64,000 nucleotides of DNA from Emergomyces orientalis (lineage: Eukaryota > Ascomycota > Eurotiomycetes > Onygenales > Ajellomycetaceae), in NCBI GenBank assembly GCA_002110485.1, contig MOWL01000093.1, forward strand, positions 62,001 through 126,000, in the 5' to 3' direction. A program made the position numbers and the translations under genes. Within the stretch, counting starts at the first letter, position 1. Each line of letters starts with the position of its first letter. This document shows positions 35,842-46,681 of the stretch, piece by piece. The notes below the pieces were generated by a model that was not told the origin of the DNA, made no database searches, and saw nothing but the letters and a program-made list of their open reading frames with translations.

Positions 35842-37197
35842 TCAGTCGTTGTAGTTGGACTGGCGGGATCCGTCTTTATTTACGACAGGTAGGTTATATT
35901 TAGTGGCCAAATCTTCCTCTTGAGACTTGCCAGACGGATTAAAAGTTGGGCGTTCTGCATGGCAAGAAACACGTACTGCATGCCGGCGATGAGGTGCGAA
36001 ACCATACGAAGCAGTGTGATTCTTTGGTATCAAGTCAGGTTAGAGCATCTCATAAATGTAACGAAACAAGAAACCTACCGTTGAACGATTGTCCCAGAAG
36101 GCAACATCATTTTCCCTCCACTGGAAACGAGCATGTAGTTCCTGCGTGGTAGCTACAACATTGTTGAGGTAGCTAAGAATTGCATTACTTTCTAGCTTAG
36201 GCACACCGACAATTTGAGTAACGAAACCAGGGTTGAAGAAGAGTGAATTCCACCCAGTGACGGGGTTGGTGCGGATGAGTGGGTGTTCAGTAGTAATTGG
36301 CTCGCGGCGGACAGGGCGGCCAGCAGCCCTTGAACCATCCGCTTGCATATTTGCTGAATGAAGAGCAGTTAGGTTTTTGAGATATGTCTGCATATGTGGT
36401 GACAGAGCGTCGTAAGCAGCATATTGAGAGGACCAGAGCGTATCTCCGCCACCACCACGAGGAGGTCCGGTGACGACCTTGAGGGAGGTGTATGAAGGTG
36501 GTTGAACCTCGTAAGTTACCTATACACGGTATTAATAGCTGTTTGCTTGACTTTATCTTAGTTTGTATGGCTTAACTTACATCGGAATGCCATAGAAAGC
36601 TTGGGCTGAACAACGCTCTTTGATCAACAGAATTATCTGCGGTATAAACCACATGGACGTCCTCCAACCCTGCCCTTTTAGGCACAGCAGTTGTAGCATG
36701 CTGCGCAGCAATATAGATGTCGGTTAATAGCTACATATCCTTGAGTTATATACAGAACTTACTCGGTGAAGAGTCCCGAAATACCGACCAAGATTCCTCT
36801 GGGCCTCAATATCGAAATCATCCTGGCCACGGAAAAATACCACACCACGAATTGCTATTAAACGTGCAAGATCATTTTTCTGATCATCCGTGAGCGTTGC
36901 AATATTGACACCGTGAATCTCTGTTCCGATTTTGGGGTTATAATCGAATATGTCCGTGGCCGCGCTTAGAAGGTTGCTAAACTTCTCATCCCCTAAAACT
37001 CCCTTATCATGATAAGGGACTTCTCCAATCAGATCCCACCTTATATCCGGAAACGAGGGAAGAAGATAGTCGAAGGGATAATTCGCGTGATCTTCGACCA
37101 CCGTCCGCCCTGGTTCGTACTGCAAAACTTGTTCCTTTGCATTGAGGGCCTCTTCCCGCGGTTGGAGAGGTCGGGGTTCTTCAAGAAAAGGGGCCAT
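35842..37197 (-). CDS. TauD/TfdA-type 2-oxoglutarate-dependent dioxygenase (Jlp1-like)
   Basis: Four exons leftwards: 37197-36763, 36700-36581, 36519-36079, 36021-35842; 391 aa. The iron-binding motif H-S-D is at residues 183-185 (SFLWHSD) with the two halves of the loop split by an intron. The distal His lies after the conserved FWDNRST (H334), and 2-oxoglutarate-binding Arg residues are in RRHAVRVS (about 345-349). GTEIHGVNIATLTDDQ, GVVFFRGQDDFD and GPPRGGGGDTLW are typical of fungal sulfonate/alpha-ketoglutarate dioxygenases such as yeast Jlp1, which release sulfite from taurine-like sulfonates. Length fits the family. A different acid or sulfonate substrate is possible. An upstream extension exists only from a TTG codon, so the ATG is used. 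Confidence 0.92.
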
Positions 37198-38499
37198 AAT
37201 AGCAAAACGACGGTTGGCAGTTATCAGCAGTAAAACTGACGGTTTACCGAAAAGCTCAAGCAAAAAAGGCTGAGGAGACTAAGCTCAAGAATGGATGTTG
37301 AGAAAGTCAGAACAGAGGAACAAGTGGAAACACCGCCAGCTATTAATGAAATAAGCTGACGCGAAAATTCCGACCGCCTGTTTAGTAACGAGGTTGGAAA
37401 TTGACATTGCTCCCGGGACCTTGCGGCTGGAGGCTGGAGAGGGAAAATACATGGCATCATCGCATATCAGAATCACATAATTTATACAAACAGGGGACGC
37501 AGCGTCATGCAAAGATGAGACCACGGGAGCTTCGCTTATCCCAAAGGAGATAGTCTAACAAAAAATCATAGTTTCCACAGAAGGCTGTGGTTTACCTATT
37601 AAGCAAGTCAGCTCATATTCTTTGGTTGATCTCTTCCCTCGATTTCTCATCTGGAAGACAAGTTGCGCCATCGCCGTGGATCATCCAAAACAAGACACTT
37701 GCATGCCGATTCCTCAGCTACATCGCCCGCTGACATACTATTAATAAATGGCCACAAAATGGAGAACGTAATACTGTCCCAGATATTTCTGAGGTGCACC
37801 TATTTCGAGGTGGATGTACAGGTGTTAGACATTGGTGGTTGAAAGGCAGAGTGTCAAAGAAAAATGGTCTAACGCCAAACATTCTAAGCCCTAACTTGAA
37901 TTCAGAGGCTGCGGCTAGCTTACAACGTGCGATGCTGGGCGTCCACGATATAATTGGTCAAGGAATGAAGAAATACAGACATGGAAAAGGGGAAAAAATG
38001 GAAATATATTAATTGCCCCCCTCTGTATCCATCACTCTCTAGGACTGTTTCACTGGGGCTGGTATATCGGAACCTCAAGAATTAGCTACAGAAGGTATTT
38101 ATCCTAAAATGTGAATTCTTCGTAGGTGTTTGAAGCAGAAAATACCCTTCAAAAAAGAAATAAAATATTTGAAGCAATCCGAAATTGCCGATACCGCAAA
38201 TGCAAACGCCAAAAATAAGGTAAGAATCAAAAGACTCCGTAAATACTAAACACAATGAACAGCAGTAGGAATATGTTGGAGGCAGAATGAAACATGAAAA
38301 TGGAAGCTTGGATTGCTGGCTGGTACATGCGACTATGTGATACAAGGGACAAAAAGGTTTATCGGAGACCGGAACTAATAACGCGATATGCGGGGGTAGT
38401 AAATAGTATTTCTTTAAAAGCAAGAAAAACACAAATATATATATGTATAATATATGCAAAGAAGCGAATAAATGGCCCTCTAAGGGACAAAATTTGTCT
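37198..38499. other. Intergenic, 1.3 kb
   Basis: Upstream of the dioxygenase gene and downstream of the RING-protein gene. It is AT-rich with only short frames. No repeat or RNA gene recognised. Confidence 0.5.
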
Positions 38500-41400
38500 T
38501 TAAGGAACCCATAATCTAACAAATCCAGCAACCTCTCGCCTGCATGTAACGCAGCTTCCAAAATTATTCATTGCAAGACTAACCCTGCAGTCTTCACAGA
38601 CGCAAAGACACCGACACGGCCATGTAATGATTGATCTGGGTGCAGCCTGGCAGATGACGCATTGTGGTCCGTCAGCACCAAGACCCGACGCACCCGTTTT
38701 CCAAGACTGCGGTTCCTGTTGGCGCTGTTGTTGATTTTGTGAATGGGTTCCCGATGGGTTTTCATGGCCTAGCCGCCGTGACAATATGAGGTTTTCAAGA
38801 ATTTCAGACTCTTCCTCAGAAGAGGGTCGTTTCCTCTCATTCGACCCGGGGAACGTTGAGGTGTTACTCAGTACGTGAGGGGTGTTATATCGTGACGAAG
38901 TGAGCACGCGTGCGCGGTCTCGTTCAATTTGGCTTCTAAATCGGCTGCGGGTCATGATTTTGCCTTCATCAGCCGCCATCAGATGCGAGGCTAGAACTCG
39001 AGCTTCGTGCCTGGTTTCGTTGTCCCTTGGATCGAGGAGGCGGGCAAGCGAACCCATATCAAGCAGAGTTTCGTCAGGTGGCGTAGTAGATCTCGAGCTG
39101 ACATTAGACGAGGCGCTCTGCTGATTCCGCATGGTGTACGGGTTTCTTTGCGTGGGCGTTCGACGGCCATCCGATTCATATGCCTCCCACTCCGAATCGG
39201 TAGTTGTAGGCATCGAAACGACGCTTGTTGTATCCTCCCAATCATCCTGGGAAGGTGCGTAGTCACCACTATCATCTCGATCGCCCCACGATCCGCCGAT
39301 CTTCCACCAGTTATAGAGTTTCCTGTCAAAACGGCTTTCCTCTGTTTCGCCCCATTGAGAAGCGTTTGCCAGCTCCCTCTTCCTCATTTCCTTTTCAACA
39401 TCATATTCGTAGTCTTCTGGAAGTTTCAGTTCGCCTTGGTCAGTCAAAATCCAGAAGTCAAGTGAGTTGTGGTTCTCTGCTCTTCTTGTAATGGACCGTT
39501 TGCGGCCAGTGCCGCCCAGCTTCGTTAACCACCTAGGCCGCCTAGTAATACCCACGAGATCCAGGCTTCTAATGAACCAAAAAGCTGCCCAACCTACTAA
39601 GAGAAAGAAAATCCCTCGGAAAAAGGTAAAACCATGATAGCATCTGCTTGCCCCTTGAAATGCGCCAACTCCGCCAAATGCCGTTTGTTTCTCCATCGAA
39701 CGAGCACCCTTCCTCTGTTTTTCAATTTTCTTTTCCCGGGAATATCCGCTTTCCCATTCAGTTTCACGTTCAGGAATATCGAACTTAAACCCTTCGTTAG
39801 TGCCAGAAAAAAGTTCCATCGGCTCAGAAGCATGGTATTGTGTTCGGTTAGCGTTATTGTTTCTCAATGACTCGATTTCTGAAAGCCTGTCCTCCTCCAA
39901 CCAAGTCATTGACCTAGCAACTACGCTTTTCCCTTCATTTAGGAAAACGGCATCACTAGCTGCTGCTAAGGACGCATACCCTATCCTAACTAGAGCAGTA
40001 TAAAAGTCTTCCCTTGGGTTAAGGCGCACATTTCGAATTTGCGACGCTCCTTGCATATTGGCATGCGCGAGTGAGAATCTTTCCCGCAGCGAGGTAGGAA
40101 GTGATATATTGGAAGGTAGAGAGAATGCGGTTACAAGCAAAGCCAGTCCGTAAATCGCAAGGCAGGTCAAGATCCCAACGAATATGAGCAAGTGGGGCAC
40201 GAATCCCACAATACATACTGTGGGGAACCTGAGAACTCCACTATCATTACCACCTAAGGGCGAACCATCAAAAAACCCCAAACACATGGAAGCCATGAAA
40301 CAAAGACCCCAAAATGTTGTGTTGATGAGGCGGCCTTGGTTCTGACGCCCGAAAATGTCAAGGATATTTGAGGATAAACTGTTGCAACATGAAATTAAAG
40401 CGATCATCAGAAGCTCAGGCGTAACGTTAAGCCTGTCTAGTACTTGGTTCCGAGAAAGAAGTTGGGTAGCAGTAGCGGAACTCGTGTTGTTACCCGCAGA
40501 TGCCTGGCCAGTAGCTTTGGGCAGGCCAAACAGACCAAGGCCAATAGACTGGCTTATCATTGTTTCCGCTTCCGCAAATGCTAGAGAATGTTCAAATATA
40601 GACATCCCGGCCTCCGTGGCAATTCCGCGTCCTTGTAACGCGCACGATAGAGTTTCAACAAACTGGTTGAGGCATAACCGAAGGAAAACAGGCCAGAGAA
40701 GTGAAAATGAGCCATAAGGAATATCTTTGGTTCCGGATAGTCGGTTCATATGGACGGCATTGCAGGAACCTTCATCGTCCTGCCAGGGTAAAAGTAATGA
40801 TGAAAGAGTATACAAGAAGCCACCCCCGCCTCCGTAGTCCAAACTTGAACGTTTTCCGGGTTTCCCGTAGCGTAGTTGTGGGTATTCTGGAGACGTCTGA
40901 CAGCGGATAGCTTGAAGTAAAGTAAAAATCTGGCCAACGAAAAGAACGATGGGAATTATTCTCAAGGCCAGTCGAATGTGCCACTTTAAAGAAATATGGC
41001 GCCTCGTGGAGCCGTAGATCGTTACCCGATTCAAAGTAAGTGCCTGTTCAATGGAGTAAGTCAGTCAGTCAATTGGCCTGGTTAACTGTAACTCCCCTGT
41101 TCAACATGCCCTCATCAAGAACGGTGCTCCATTTGGATGCACCAATGTAAGACTCACCACCGCAAAGCACACGATCGACCATCGGCTGGTCATGTAACTA
41201 AAGAATCCACCAAATTTCCTCATATTATGCAGCAAATCTCCGATGTTGAGCCCCGACGCAACCGCTGCATCAGCCGCTACTCCTGCCCCATCCGCTCCGG
41301 CAGCTGCTACCGCTGCCGCCCCTGCAACACCAGCCGCCTCCCTCCCAAGACCAACTCCGCCACCGAGAGCTCCCGTAGCCCCATCTATCATATTCGCAAC

Positions 41401-41679
41401 CACTGTTTCCAGTCCCAAATATTGCAGTACGCCACGGGGAGCAGTGACGAACATGAAGACCTCAGCCTGATAAATTACGCGAAGTGGATAAAGTAGAAGT
41501 TCTTGAGAGGTAACGGAAAGGAACGGTAGTTTCGACAGCGTGGAATTAACAGAGCTGAGGTTGAGGAAAAGGCCGGAGGAGGGAGACAACGAGACCGACG
41601 GCATTGTTGCCTCAGCTGCAGTTGTAATCATAGTGGCAGCAGCGTCCGTCATTGAGCTGATATCCGTTGGATCCGCCAT
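38500..41679 (-). CDS. Asi1/Asi3-like multi-pass RING ubiquitin ligase
   Basis: Two exons leftwards: 41679-41158 and 41043-38500 (donor GTGAGT, acceptor ACAG); 1021 aa. Hydrophobic segments occur near residues 55-75, 155-172, 195-215, 270-300, 385-405, 425-460 and ~615. An Ala/Gly-rich linker is at ~105-140. The second half is acidic/Arg-rich and disordered. A C-terminal RING (about 974-1010) has CVIC, PCRCLCVCEDC and CVTC with the Cys-x-Cys core seen in Asi1/Asi3, and the chain ends directly after it (VRLWVP). In yeast the Asi complex degrades mislocalised proteins at the inner nuclear membrane. Assignment rests on topology plus RING type. FVETLSCALQGRGIATEAGM and the FEHSLAFAEAE segment are conserved in filamentous relatives as I recall. 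Confidence 0.8.
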
Positions 41680-42235
41680 GGTCGTCGTGGAAAAAAGGGG
41701 TTATGGTTACCCTAGACCCTTGATACTGTCCTGCCCACTGTCAAATTATTCCTTTTCTTTTTGCCTTTCCCTTTATCATCCGTCCCCCCTTCCTGTATGT
41801 ACAATACGAGGATGCGAGATTTGCTCACGAAAAAGATCGTGTTTAATTCAGCAAATGGTTATTCTTGGAGATGAAATGACCACGGCTCCATCAAATGTGC
41901 CGCGGGGGATGGCAAGGAGTGATGATTGAAGACGAATCAATCAGGTGTGTAGAGATTTCATCTTGATATTGAGGTGCGGGTCACTTCAGCGAAGAGCCAG
42001 CCTCACAAGTCAGCCATGAGAACGAAGATCTCAAACAAGAGTGAGTTATTCACGGAATGAGGTGCGAAGGTGAAGTTGAATGTTTATAGACATCTGGAGG
42101 TTGAGAGTTGCTCCTGTGCCAAGACCGGCAGTGTTTGCTGTGTTTGCAATAGATGTGGATTTAGATCACGTGAGTTTGCCCCTATTAAACCACCTCAACA
42201 TTCATTCATTACCAGCACTTCTCATACCTCTTGCG
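41680..42235. other. Promoter of RING gene and edge of transposon zone
   Basis: Upstream of the minus-strand RING gene. TCACGTGA occurs at about 42167. Open frames at 41540-41929 and 42070-42417 are antisense or chance. Transposon-derived sequence begins at about 42.2 kb. Confidence 0.5.
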
Positions 42236-43337
42236 ATGAGCCATCCCAACAGGTATATCGCGATCACGCTGTCCTCTCTTCGCTCAGCGAAGAAGAGGCC
42301 TCTTTCTATCTCTGTAGCTTCCACAGGCTCCTCCCAAGAGCTCCCCCCGGCCCCAACCGACGCGCCCAGAGACGCGCCCCAGAAAGAACCATCTGCCACT
42401 GTACAACAGCAGGATAGGCCTGACACCGCCCCAAGCCTCCCCTCCTGGGAGGGACCTACTGCTACTGCTACCCTGATAGCTAAGAATTCTACAGACCTGA
42501 CAGTCTACAAGCTAAGCATGCTTCTTGATTATACAGAAAATGCATTCTCAATCATGCTTGCTCAGATTCTTGAATACTGTAATTAGATCTCTGCATTAAT
42601 TGAATTAACACTTCTTTTTTTTGAGACAGCTCATCTCATACAAGACTCTGCACTAAGACAGGCCCTCAGTAATGATATTGCTAAAGCTATTCAAGGACAT
42701 ATCTACTCTTAAAAAGACTCTTATTCTAAGACATATGTCTTTTCTGCTGTATTAAAGAGACAATCTCTGAAAAAGCTCTCTTAAACTGTTTCTGCAGTTG
42801 AACAATCAGACAAGAAATAAGTCATACAAGTCTCTAGACTCATTCTTCAAGGATTCATTGACAAACATGTGATGATCAGACTAGCAGTGAATCACTCAGC
42901 TTGAAACTCAGACTCTCAAGTTATATGAGAAAGAGTTCATACTCTACTATCAGACTCTATCTAAATTATCAATGTCTGACACTGTCTCTCAGGCATAACT
43001 CTAGTCATCTCCTCCCCAGCCAACACCATGGCTGTGCTTGAAAGAGCCAGTCAACTCAAGATTTTTATAGAAGACTGTCATGTTGAATGATAAGAGTTCT
43101 GAGTCATTTTTATAGTCAGTTCAATCAAAAAGTCTATTCATTACTTCAATGAAAAGAATACTTTTTCAATTTCAGTTACAGACAACATGCTTCTCTCTGA
43201 AATACATGGAGCTGCACATCAGGCATCAATCATGCAATGTAACTGGACAAGAAAATCTCTGAACTCTAATATAGAGAAAGACTACATCTGAATTGAAGTT
43301 CAGATTTCTGAAGTTCATCTTTTTTCAAATAAACTAT
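42236..43337 (+). pseudogene. Degraded LINE ORF1 (Tad-like), cut by the Gypsy element
   Basis: One frame can be followed from an ATG at 42236 through many stops to the Gypsy LTR. It starts GC-rich (Ser/Pro-rich protein part) and turns AT-rich near 42480. Recognisable pieces are SPANTMAVLERASQLK and LLSEIHGAAHQASIM with NWTRKSL. I associate this block with ORF1 of fungal Tad-like LINEs. At least eleven in-frame stops are present: TAA/TAG where Gln is likely and TGA where Trp is likely, a C-to-T/G-to-A pattern like repeat-induced point mutation. The zinc-knuckle end of ORF1 is absent, so the copy is truncated at the LTR. Confidence 0.65.
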
Positions 43338-43685
43338 TGTGGTGGGGAATCTCGGCGTGGTATTACTTTTCGCCGAGACCGCCTCATATATTTGTTTGGC
43401 ATGGCTGCCTCATATTCCCATTATCCTTTGACACACGTGTGGATTCGGCGAAGATTGATTGTACGCAGAGCAGTGAGATTGCTCCTTTTTGATTGTGTGA
43501 TTTGATATGTGATTGATTGCTTGTTCTTCTTCTATATTTGAATCTCCTACGTGTTCTTTTGTATTGCTATTTGGATAGCTCGTTGAATAGAATATTGTAT
43601 ACACGGCGAACTTACCAACCTCCTTACGATCCCGCTGCTCCTGCCCACGTGCCGCCAAAAGCGCACAACCCCTTATTCCACTTCA
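43338..43685 (+). repeat. 5' LTR (348 bp)
   Basis: Begins TGTGG and ends CTTCA, the canonical TG..CA. It matches 52426-52773 at 347 of 348 positions by eye. It contains a perfect 8-bp stem near its start and the 10-bp palindrome CACACGTGTG at 43432-43441. Confidence 0.95.
43350..43378. promoter_or_regulatory. Inverted repeat near LTR start
   Basis: TCTCGGCG (43350-43357) and CGCCGAGA (43371-43378) form a perfect 8-bp inverted repeat with a 13-nt loop. The same structure is in the 3' LTR at 52438-52466. The CGG/CCG triplets could bind a zinc-cluster factor, or the RNA could fold as a hairpin. Confidence 0.5.
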
Positions 43686-43686
43686 T

Positions 43687-43703
43687 TGGCGTCCCTGGGA
43701 AGG
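43687..43703 (+). promoter_or_regulatory. Primer-binding site
   Basis: TGGCGTCCCTGGGAAGG starts one base after the 5' LTR. It begins with TGG, complementary to a tRNA CCA end. The matching tRNA cannot be named without a host tRNA set. Confidence 0.75.
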
Positions 43704-43712
43704 CAATTCAAA

Positions 43713-46679
43713 ATGGATGGGCAGGTGGTAGCTACGACTGATATGATTTCTCTCAACATTTTGTCTTTTCTGCTTTTGTTGAGCATTCTTTTCAATAGTG
43801 TTCATTTGTGGAAGCCTCTGATTGGCCGATATGGCCGATATCGACAGTGGATAATGAAGGATGCGAGCGAACGCCCCACTGATAAGCTCAATTTGAATAC
43901 CCATACCCCTATTCAACAAATGAAAGAAGAGAGAAATGTTGAGAAAAGTGATAAGAAAAAAGACCTTCAGCAAAAAGATCTAAAGTGGATGTTGAAATTC
44001 CTTCTCTTTCTTGAGGATTTGAGATTTGAATATAAAAAGGATATTGATATTGATAGTATTGTTGAACTCTTTCTCTTATGTGAACAGAAGTCTTTTGTGC
44101 GTTCCTTTCTTTCTCAATATATGTCTTCCAAGCATTCTCGGTCGGATTCTATTGCCCATCGTCAAACTCAGTCAGGAAAGGTCTCTGCAGCGCCCCCGAA
44201 AATAGAAGTTAGCAAAGAGAAGACAGAAGCTAGCAAAGAAAAGATGACTACACCCACTACTACCTCGTCCGGTCAGCCGACTCCCAATAGTGGACTGCCA
44301 TATCAACGTCTTGTCATGCCGATGCCGATTCCTGGAGCACCTGGAGCCCCATTCTTTGATGGGAGAAACATTACTGCTTTTGTTGATCGATATGAGGCAA
44401 TGTGCACCTTGCATTTCGTTGCAGGAATCGATGCTCTGGCGGTATTACGGAACTATTGTACCATGGAACTGCAGGGCCATATCGATCAGCTTGTCTTGGA
44501 TCATAAGACATGGGAAATGGTTAAAAAGCAGTTGCTTGCCGATTTCTGGCGCGAAGATGCTCACCAACAGATGTATAATCAATCTTACCTCCATGCATTG
44601 TGCAACAAAACCCATTCTACCAGCCAGGAGATCCTCGTCTACTGCCGTCAATTCCGCGCAGTTGCGATGCCCCTCATTTGCAAGAATGAATTGCAACAAT
44701 CTCTTGCTTGTATCTGGTTTCTTCAAGGACTTTCAGAAGGTATTCGTGAAAAAGCTTTCCGCACTGCTGGATTTGATAAGGTTAGTCAATCTGGATGGGA
44801 ACTGCCGAAGATCTGCGATGCTGTGTCTCAAATGCAGAAGACAAAGGAAGAGATTGCACGAGTTCTGGCACCTGATGTTTTCCCCAACTCTATTCCATCG
44901 ATGCAGCCGTCTGCTCAGCCCGTGTTTAATCCGCCCACATTGAATGTGCCTGTGCCGACCGCTTCGGCGATGCCTGCTCCGGATGCGAAAACACAGAATC
45001 CGAGTGATAACATTCTTGAGAACCTTGTCAACCGAATGGACGCGTTATCTCTGGCGATCGCTGGCATTCAAAACCAGGGAAACATGCAGCAAAATGTGAC
45101 TGCTCCAAAGGTTCTTCTTACTCGAGGACGTGATCCTGCATTGGATTTGCCAAATGTGTCTTACTATGGAACTCAACGTGGACCTGGAGGCCCGTCTCGA
45201 TCTCGATCTGGAAGCTTTGTTCAATACGATCGACCGCCGATGTCATGCTGGGGTTGCGGAGATTCAAACCATATGCTTCCAAATTGCTTAGCAATCGGCC
45301 GGCTCATCGATCAGGGCAAGATTCATCGGAATATGATTGGAGAATACTATGAGGGTAATGTGATGAGAAAAGGCCCGAAGATTGCTGTCAACCGACTTGA
45401 GCCCCATATTGTTACAATTGAACGACTTTTGAAGCAAATGGCTGCACCGCCGACTGTCCCAACCGCGGATAAACTTCGGAATGATGGTAGTATCCGGGTA
45501 TTTCCTGACGGATCCCCGATGCCATCGGTGAATGCCGTAAGCATATGTGATATTGGATTTGATAGTGGCCCTGAGGAAGGTGATATGACCGATAGTGAGA
45601 TGGAGGAGATTGTTAGTGTAATGGCTGCTTCCACTTCTACTGAGAAGGATAAGGCCTCTTCTATGAATAAAAATCAAGCAACGCTTTCCGGACGAATTGA
45701 GAAGGAGAAGAGACTGCCAACAACACATTCTCGGCGCAATGGCAGGTATTCAGATGGGAAATCAGTTTCTTTTGCTCAAGATGTGATCTCTGCTTCACAG
45801 GAAGATGATGAGGATGATAATTCTCAACCTCTCCATGATGAACAGCTTCAGGGCGGAAGTCCAAAGCTCGGAGACGGTGGAATTGTCCCAGATTCAGAAA
45901 TGGCAGATGCTCCGCAGATTCAGAAGAAAACTGTTCTCTGCAGGCCTCGGAAACTCAAAGGGCCAAAGCTTTCTGCAGAAATGAAGAATAAAGACAATAT
46001 GGCGATCGCGACGCGGCGAATATTTGAGAAGATCATGCGCCAAGAAATCGGCGGAATTCAGATTAAAGATCTCATGGCATGCTCCACCCAACTCCAGCAC
46101 ATGTTCTTTCAAAATCTTCCCATCGAAGTTCAACAGCATATGATTCGGGATGATGCAGCCACCGTTGCCCTGGTTCAACCTGGCACTTCTGTTGCTGAGT
46201 ATAATCCTCGTTGGAATCTCGTTTCGGTTGGACACATCAAGTTCACTGTCGGAATTGGAAAGGGGGAAACTGAGGCGATATTTGATGGAGGTGCGGAAAT
46301 TAACTGTCTTGTTGAAAGAACTGCGTTAGATCTCGGTCTCATCATTCAAAGGGATGCTGTCAAACCTATTCTTGGAGCTGGGGGTCAGCAGAGTGGTGTC
46401 ATTGGAATCTGCAAGGATGTTCCTGTTCGCCTTGGATCTGTTATGGTGCCTCAGACATTCTTCATCATGGAACGCGGTTCTCATGATTGCATTCTCGGCC
46501 GACCATATGAAAACGCGACGCGTTTGGCAAGAACTACAGATAACAAAGGCGGTGTTCTTGTTCACGTTTTTGATCCGAAGGATGAGAAGAATCAGGTGTC
46601 TTTTCTTGGTTATTCTCCCGGCGACCATGGAGATCGAAAGTTAGATGATCTTCGTGGCAAAGTGCAGACTTTAAACTAG
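43713..46679 (+). CDS. Gypsy Gag-protease polyprotein
   Basis: 988 aa from the first ATG after the primer site; the open frame extends upstream to a TTG. Residues ~11-33 form an unusual N-terminal hydrophobic segment (MISLNILSFLLLLSILF). A capsid-like helical region follows (about 205-370: ITAFVDRYEAMC, HKTWEMVKKQLLADFW). A zinc knuckle C-x2-C-x4-H-x4-C lies at ~512-525. Acidic linkers lead to a retropepsin-like domain at ~835-950 whose catalytic loop reads AIFDGGAEINCL, Asp-Gly-Gly in place of the usual Asp-Ser/Thr-Gly. GRPYENATRL closes the domain. The ORF ends in TAG directly after a -1 slippery heptamer. Confidence 0.93.
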   Translation: MDGQVVATTDMISLNILSFLLLLSILFNSVHLWKPLIGRYGRYRQWIMKDASERPTDKLNLNTHTPIQQMKEERNVEKSDKKKDLQQKDLKWMLKFLLFLEDLRFEYKKDIDIDSIVELFLLCEQKSFVRSFLSQYMSSKHSRSDSIAHRQTQSGKVSAAPPKIEVSKEKTEASKEKMTTPTTTSSGQPTPNSGLPYQRLVMPMPIPGAPGAPFFDGRNITAFVDRYEAMCTLHFVAGIDALAVLRNYCTMELQGHIDQLVLDHKTWEMVKKQLLADFWREDAHQQMYNQSYLHALCNKTHSTSQEILVYCRQFRAVAMPLICKNELQQSLACIWFLQGLSEGIREKAFRTAGFDKVSQSGWELPKICDAVSQMQKTKEEIARVLAPDVFPNSIPSMQPSAQPVFNPPTLNVPVPTASAMPAPDAKTQNPSDNILENLVNRMDALSLAIAGIQNQGNMQQNVTAPKVLLTRGRDPALDLPNVSYYGTQRGPGGPSRSRSGSFVQYDRPPMSCWGCGDSNHMLPNCLAIGRLIDQGKIHRNMIGEYYEGNVMRKGPKIAVNRLEPHIVTIERLLKQMAAPPTVPTADKLRNDGSIRVFPDGSPMPSVNAVSICDIGFDSGPEEGDMTDSEMEEIVSVMAASTSTEKDKASSMNKNQATLSGRIEKEKRLPTTHSRRNGRYSDGKSVSFAQDVISASQEDDEDDNSQPLHDEQLQGGSPKLGDGGIVPDSEMADAPQIQKKTVLCRPRKLKGPKLSAEMKNKDNMAIATRRIFEKIMRQEIGGIQIKDLMACSTQLQHMFFQNLPIEVQQHMIRDDAATVALVQPGTSVAEYNPRWNLVSVGHIKFTVGIGKGETEAIFDGGAEINCLVERTALDLGLIIQRDAVKPILGAGGQQSGVIGICKDVPVRLGSVMVPQTFFIMERGSHDCILGRPYENATRLARTTDNKGGVLVHVFDPKDEKNQVSFLGYSPGDHGDRKLDDLRGKVQTLN
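46670..46676 (+). promoter_or_regulatory. -1 frameshift slippery site TTTAAAC
   Basis: The heptamer T TTA AAC sits in the gag reading frame and is followed at once by the gag TAG (46677-46679). A one-base backward slip enters the frame of pol, which is open from 46649. It fits the X XXY YYZ rule exactly. No clear downstream pseudoknot was identified by eye. Confidence 0.75.
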
Positions 46680-46681
46680 AT

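Noticed and set aside
42070..42417. 115-codon frame at the transposon edge
   Set aside because: It overlaps the LINE ORF1 remnant in another frame; composition gives no support.
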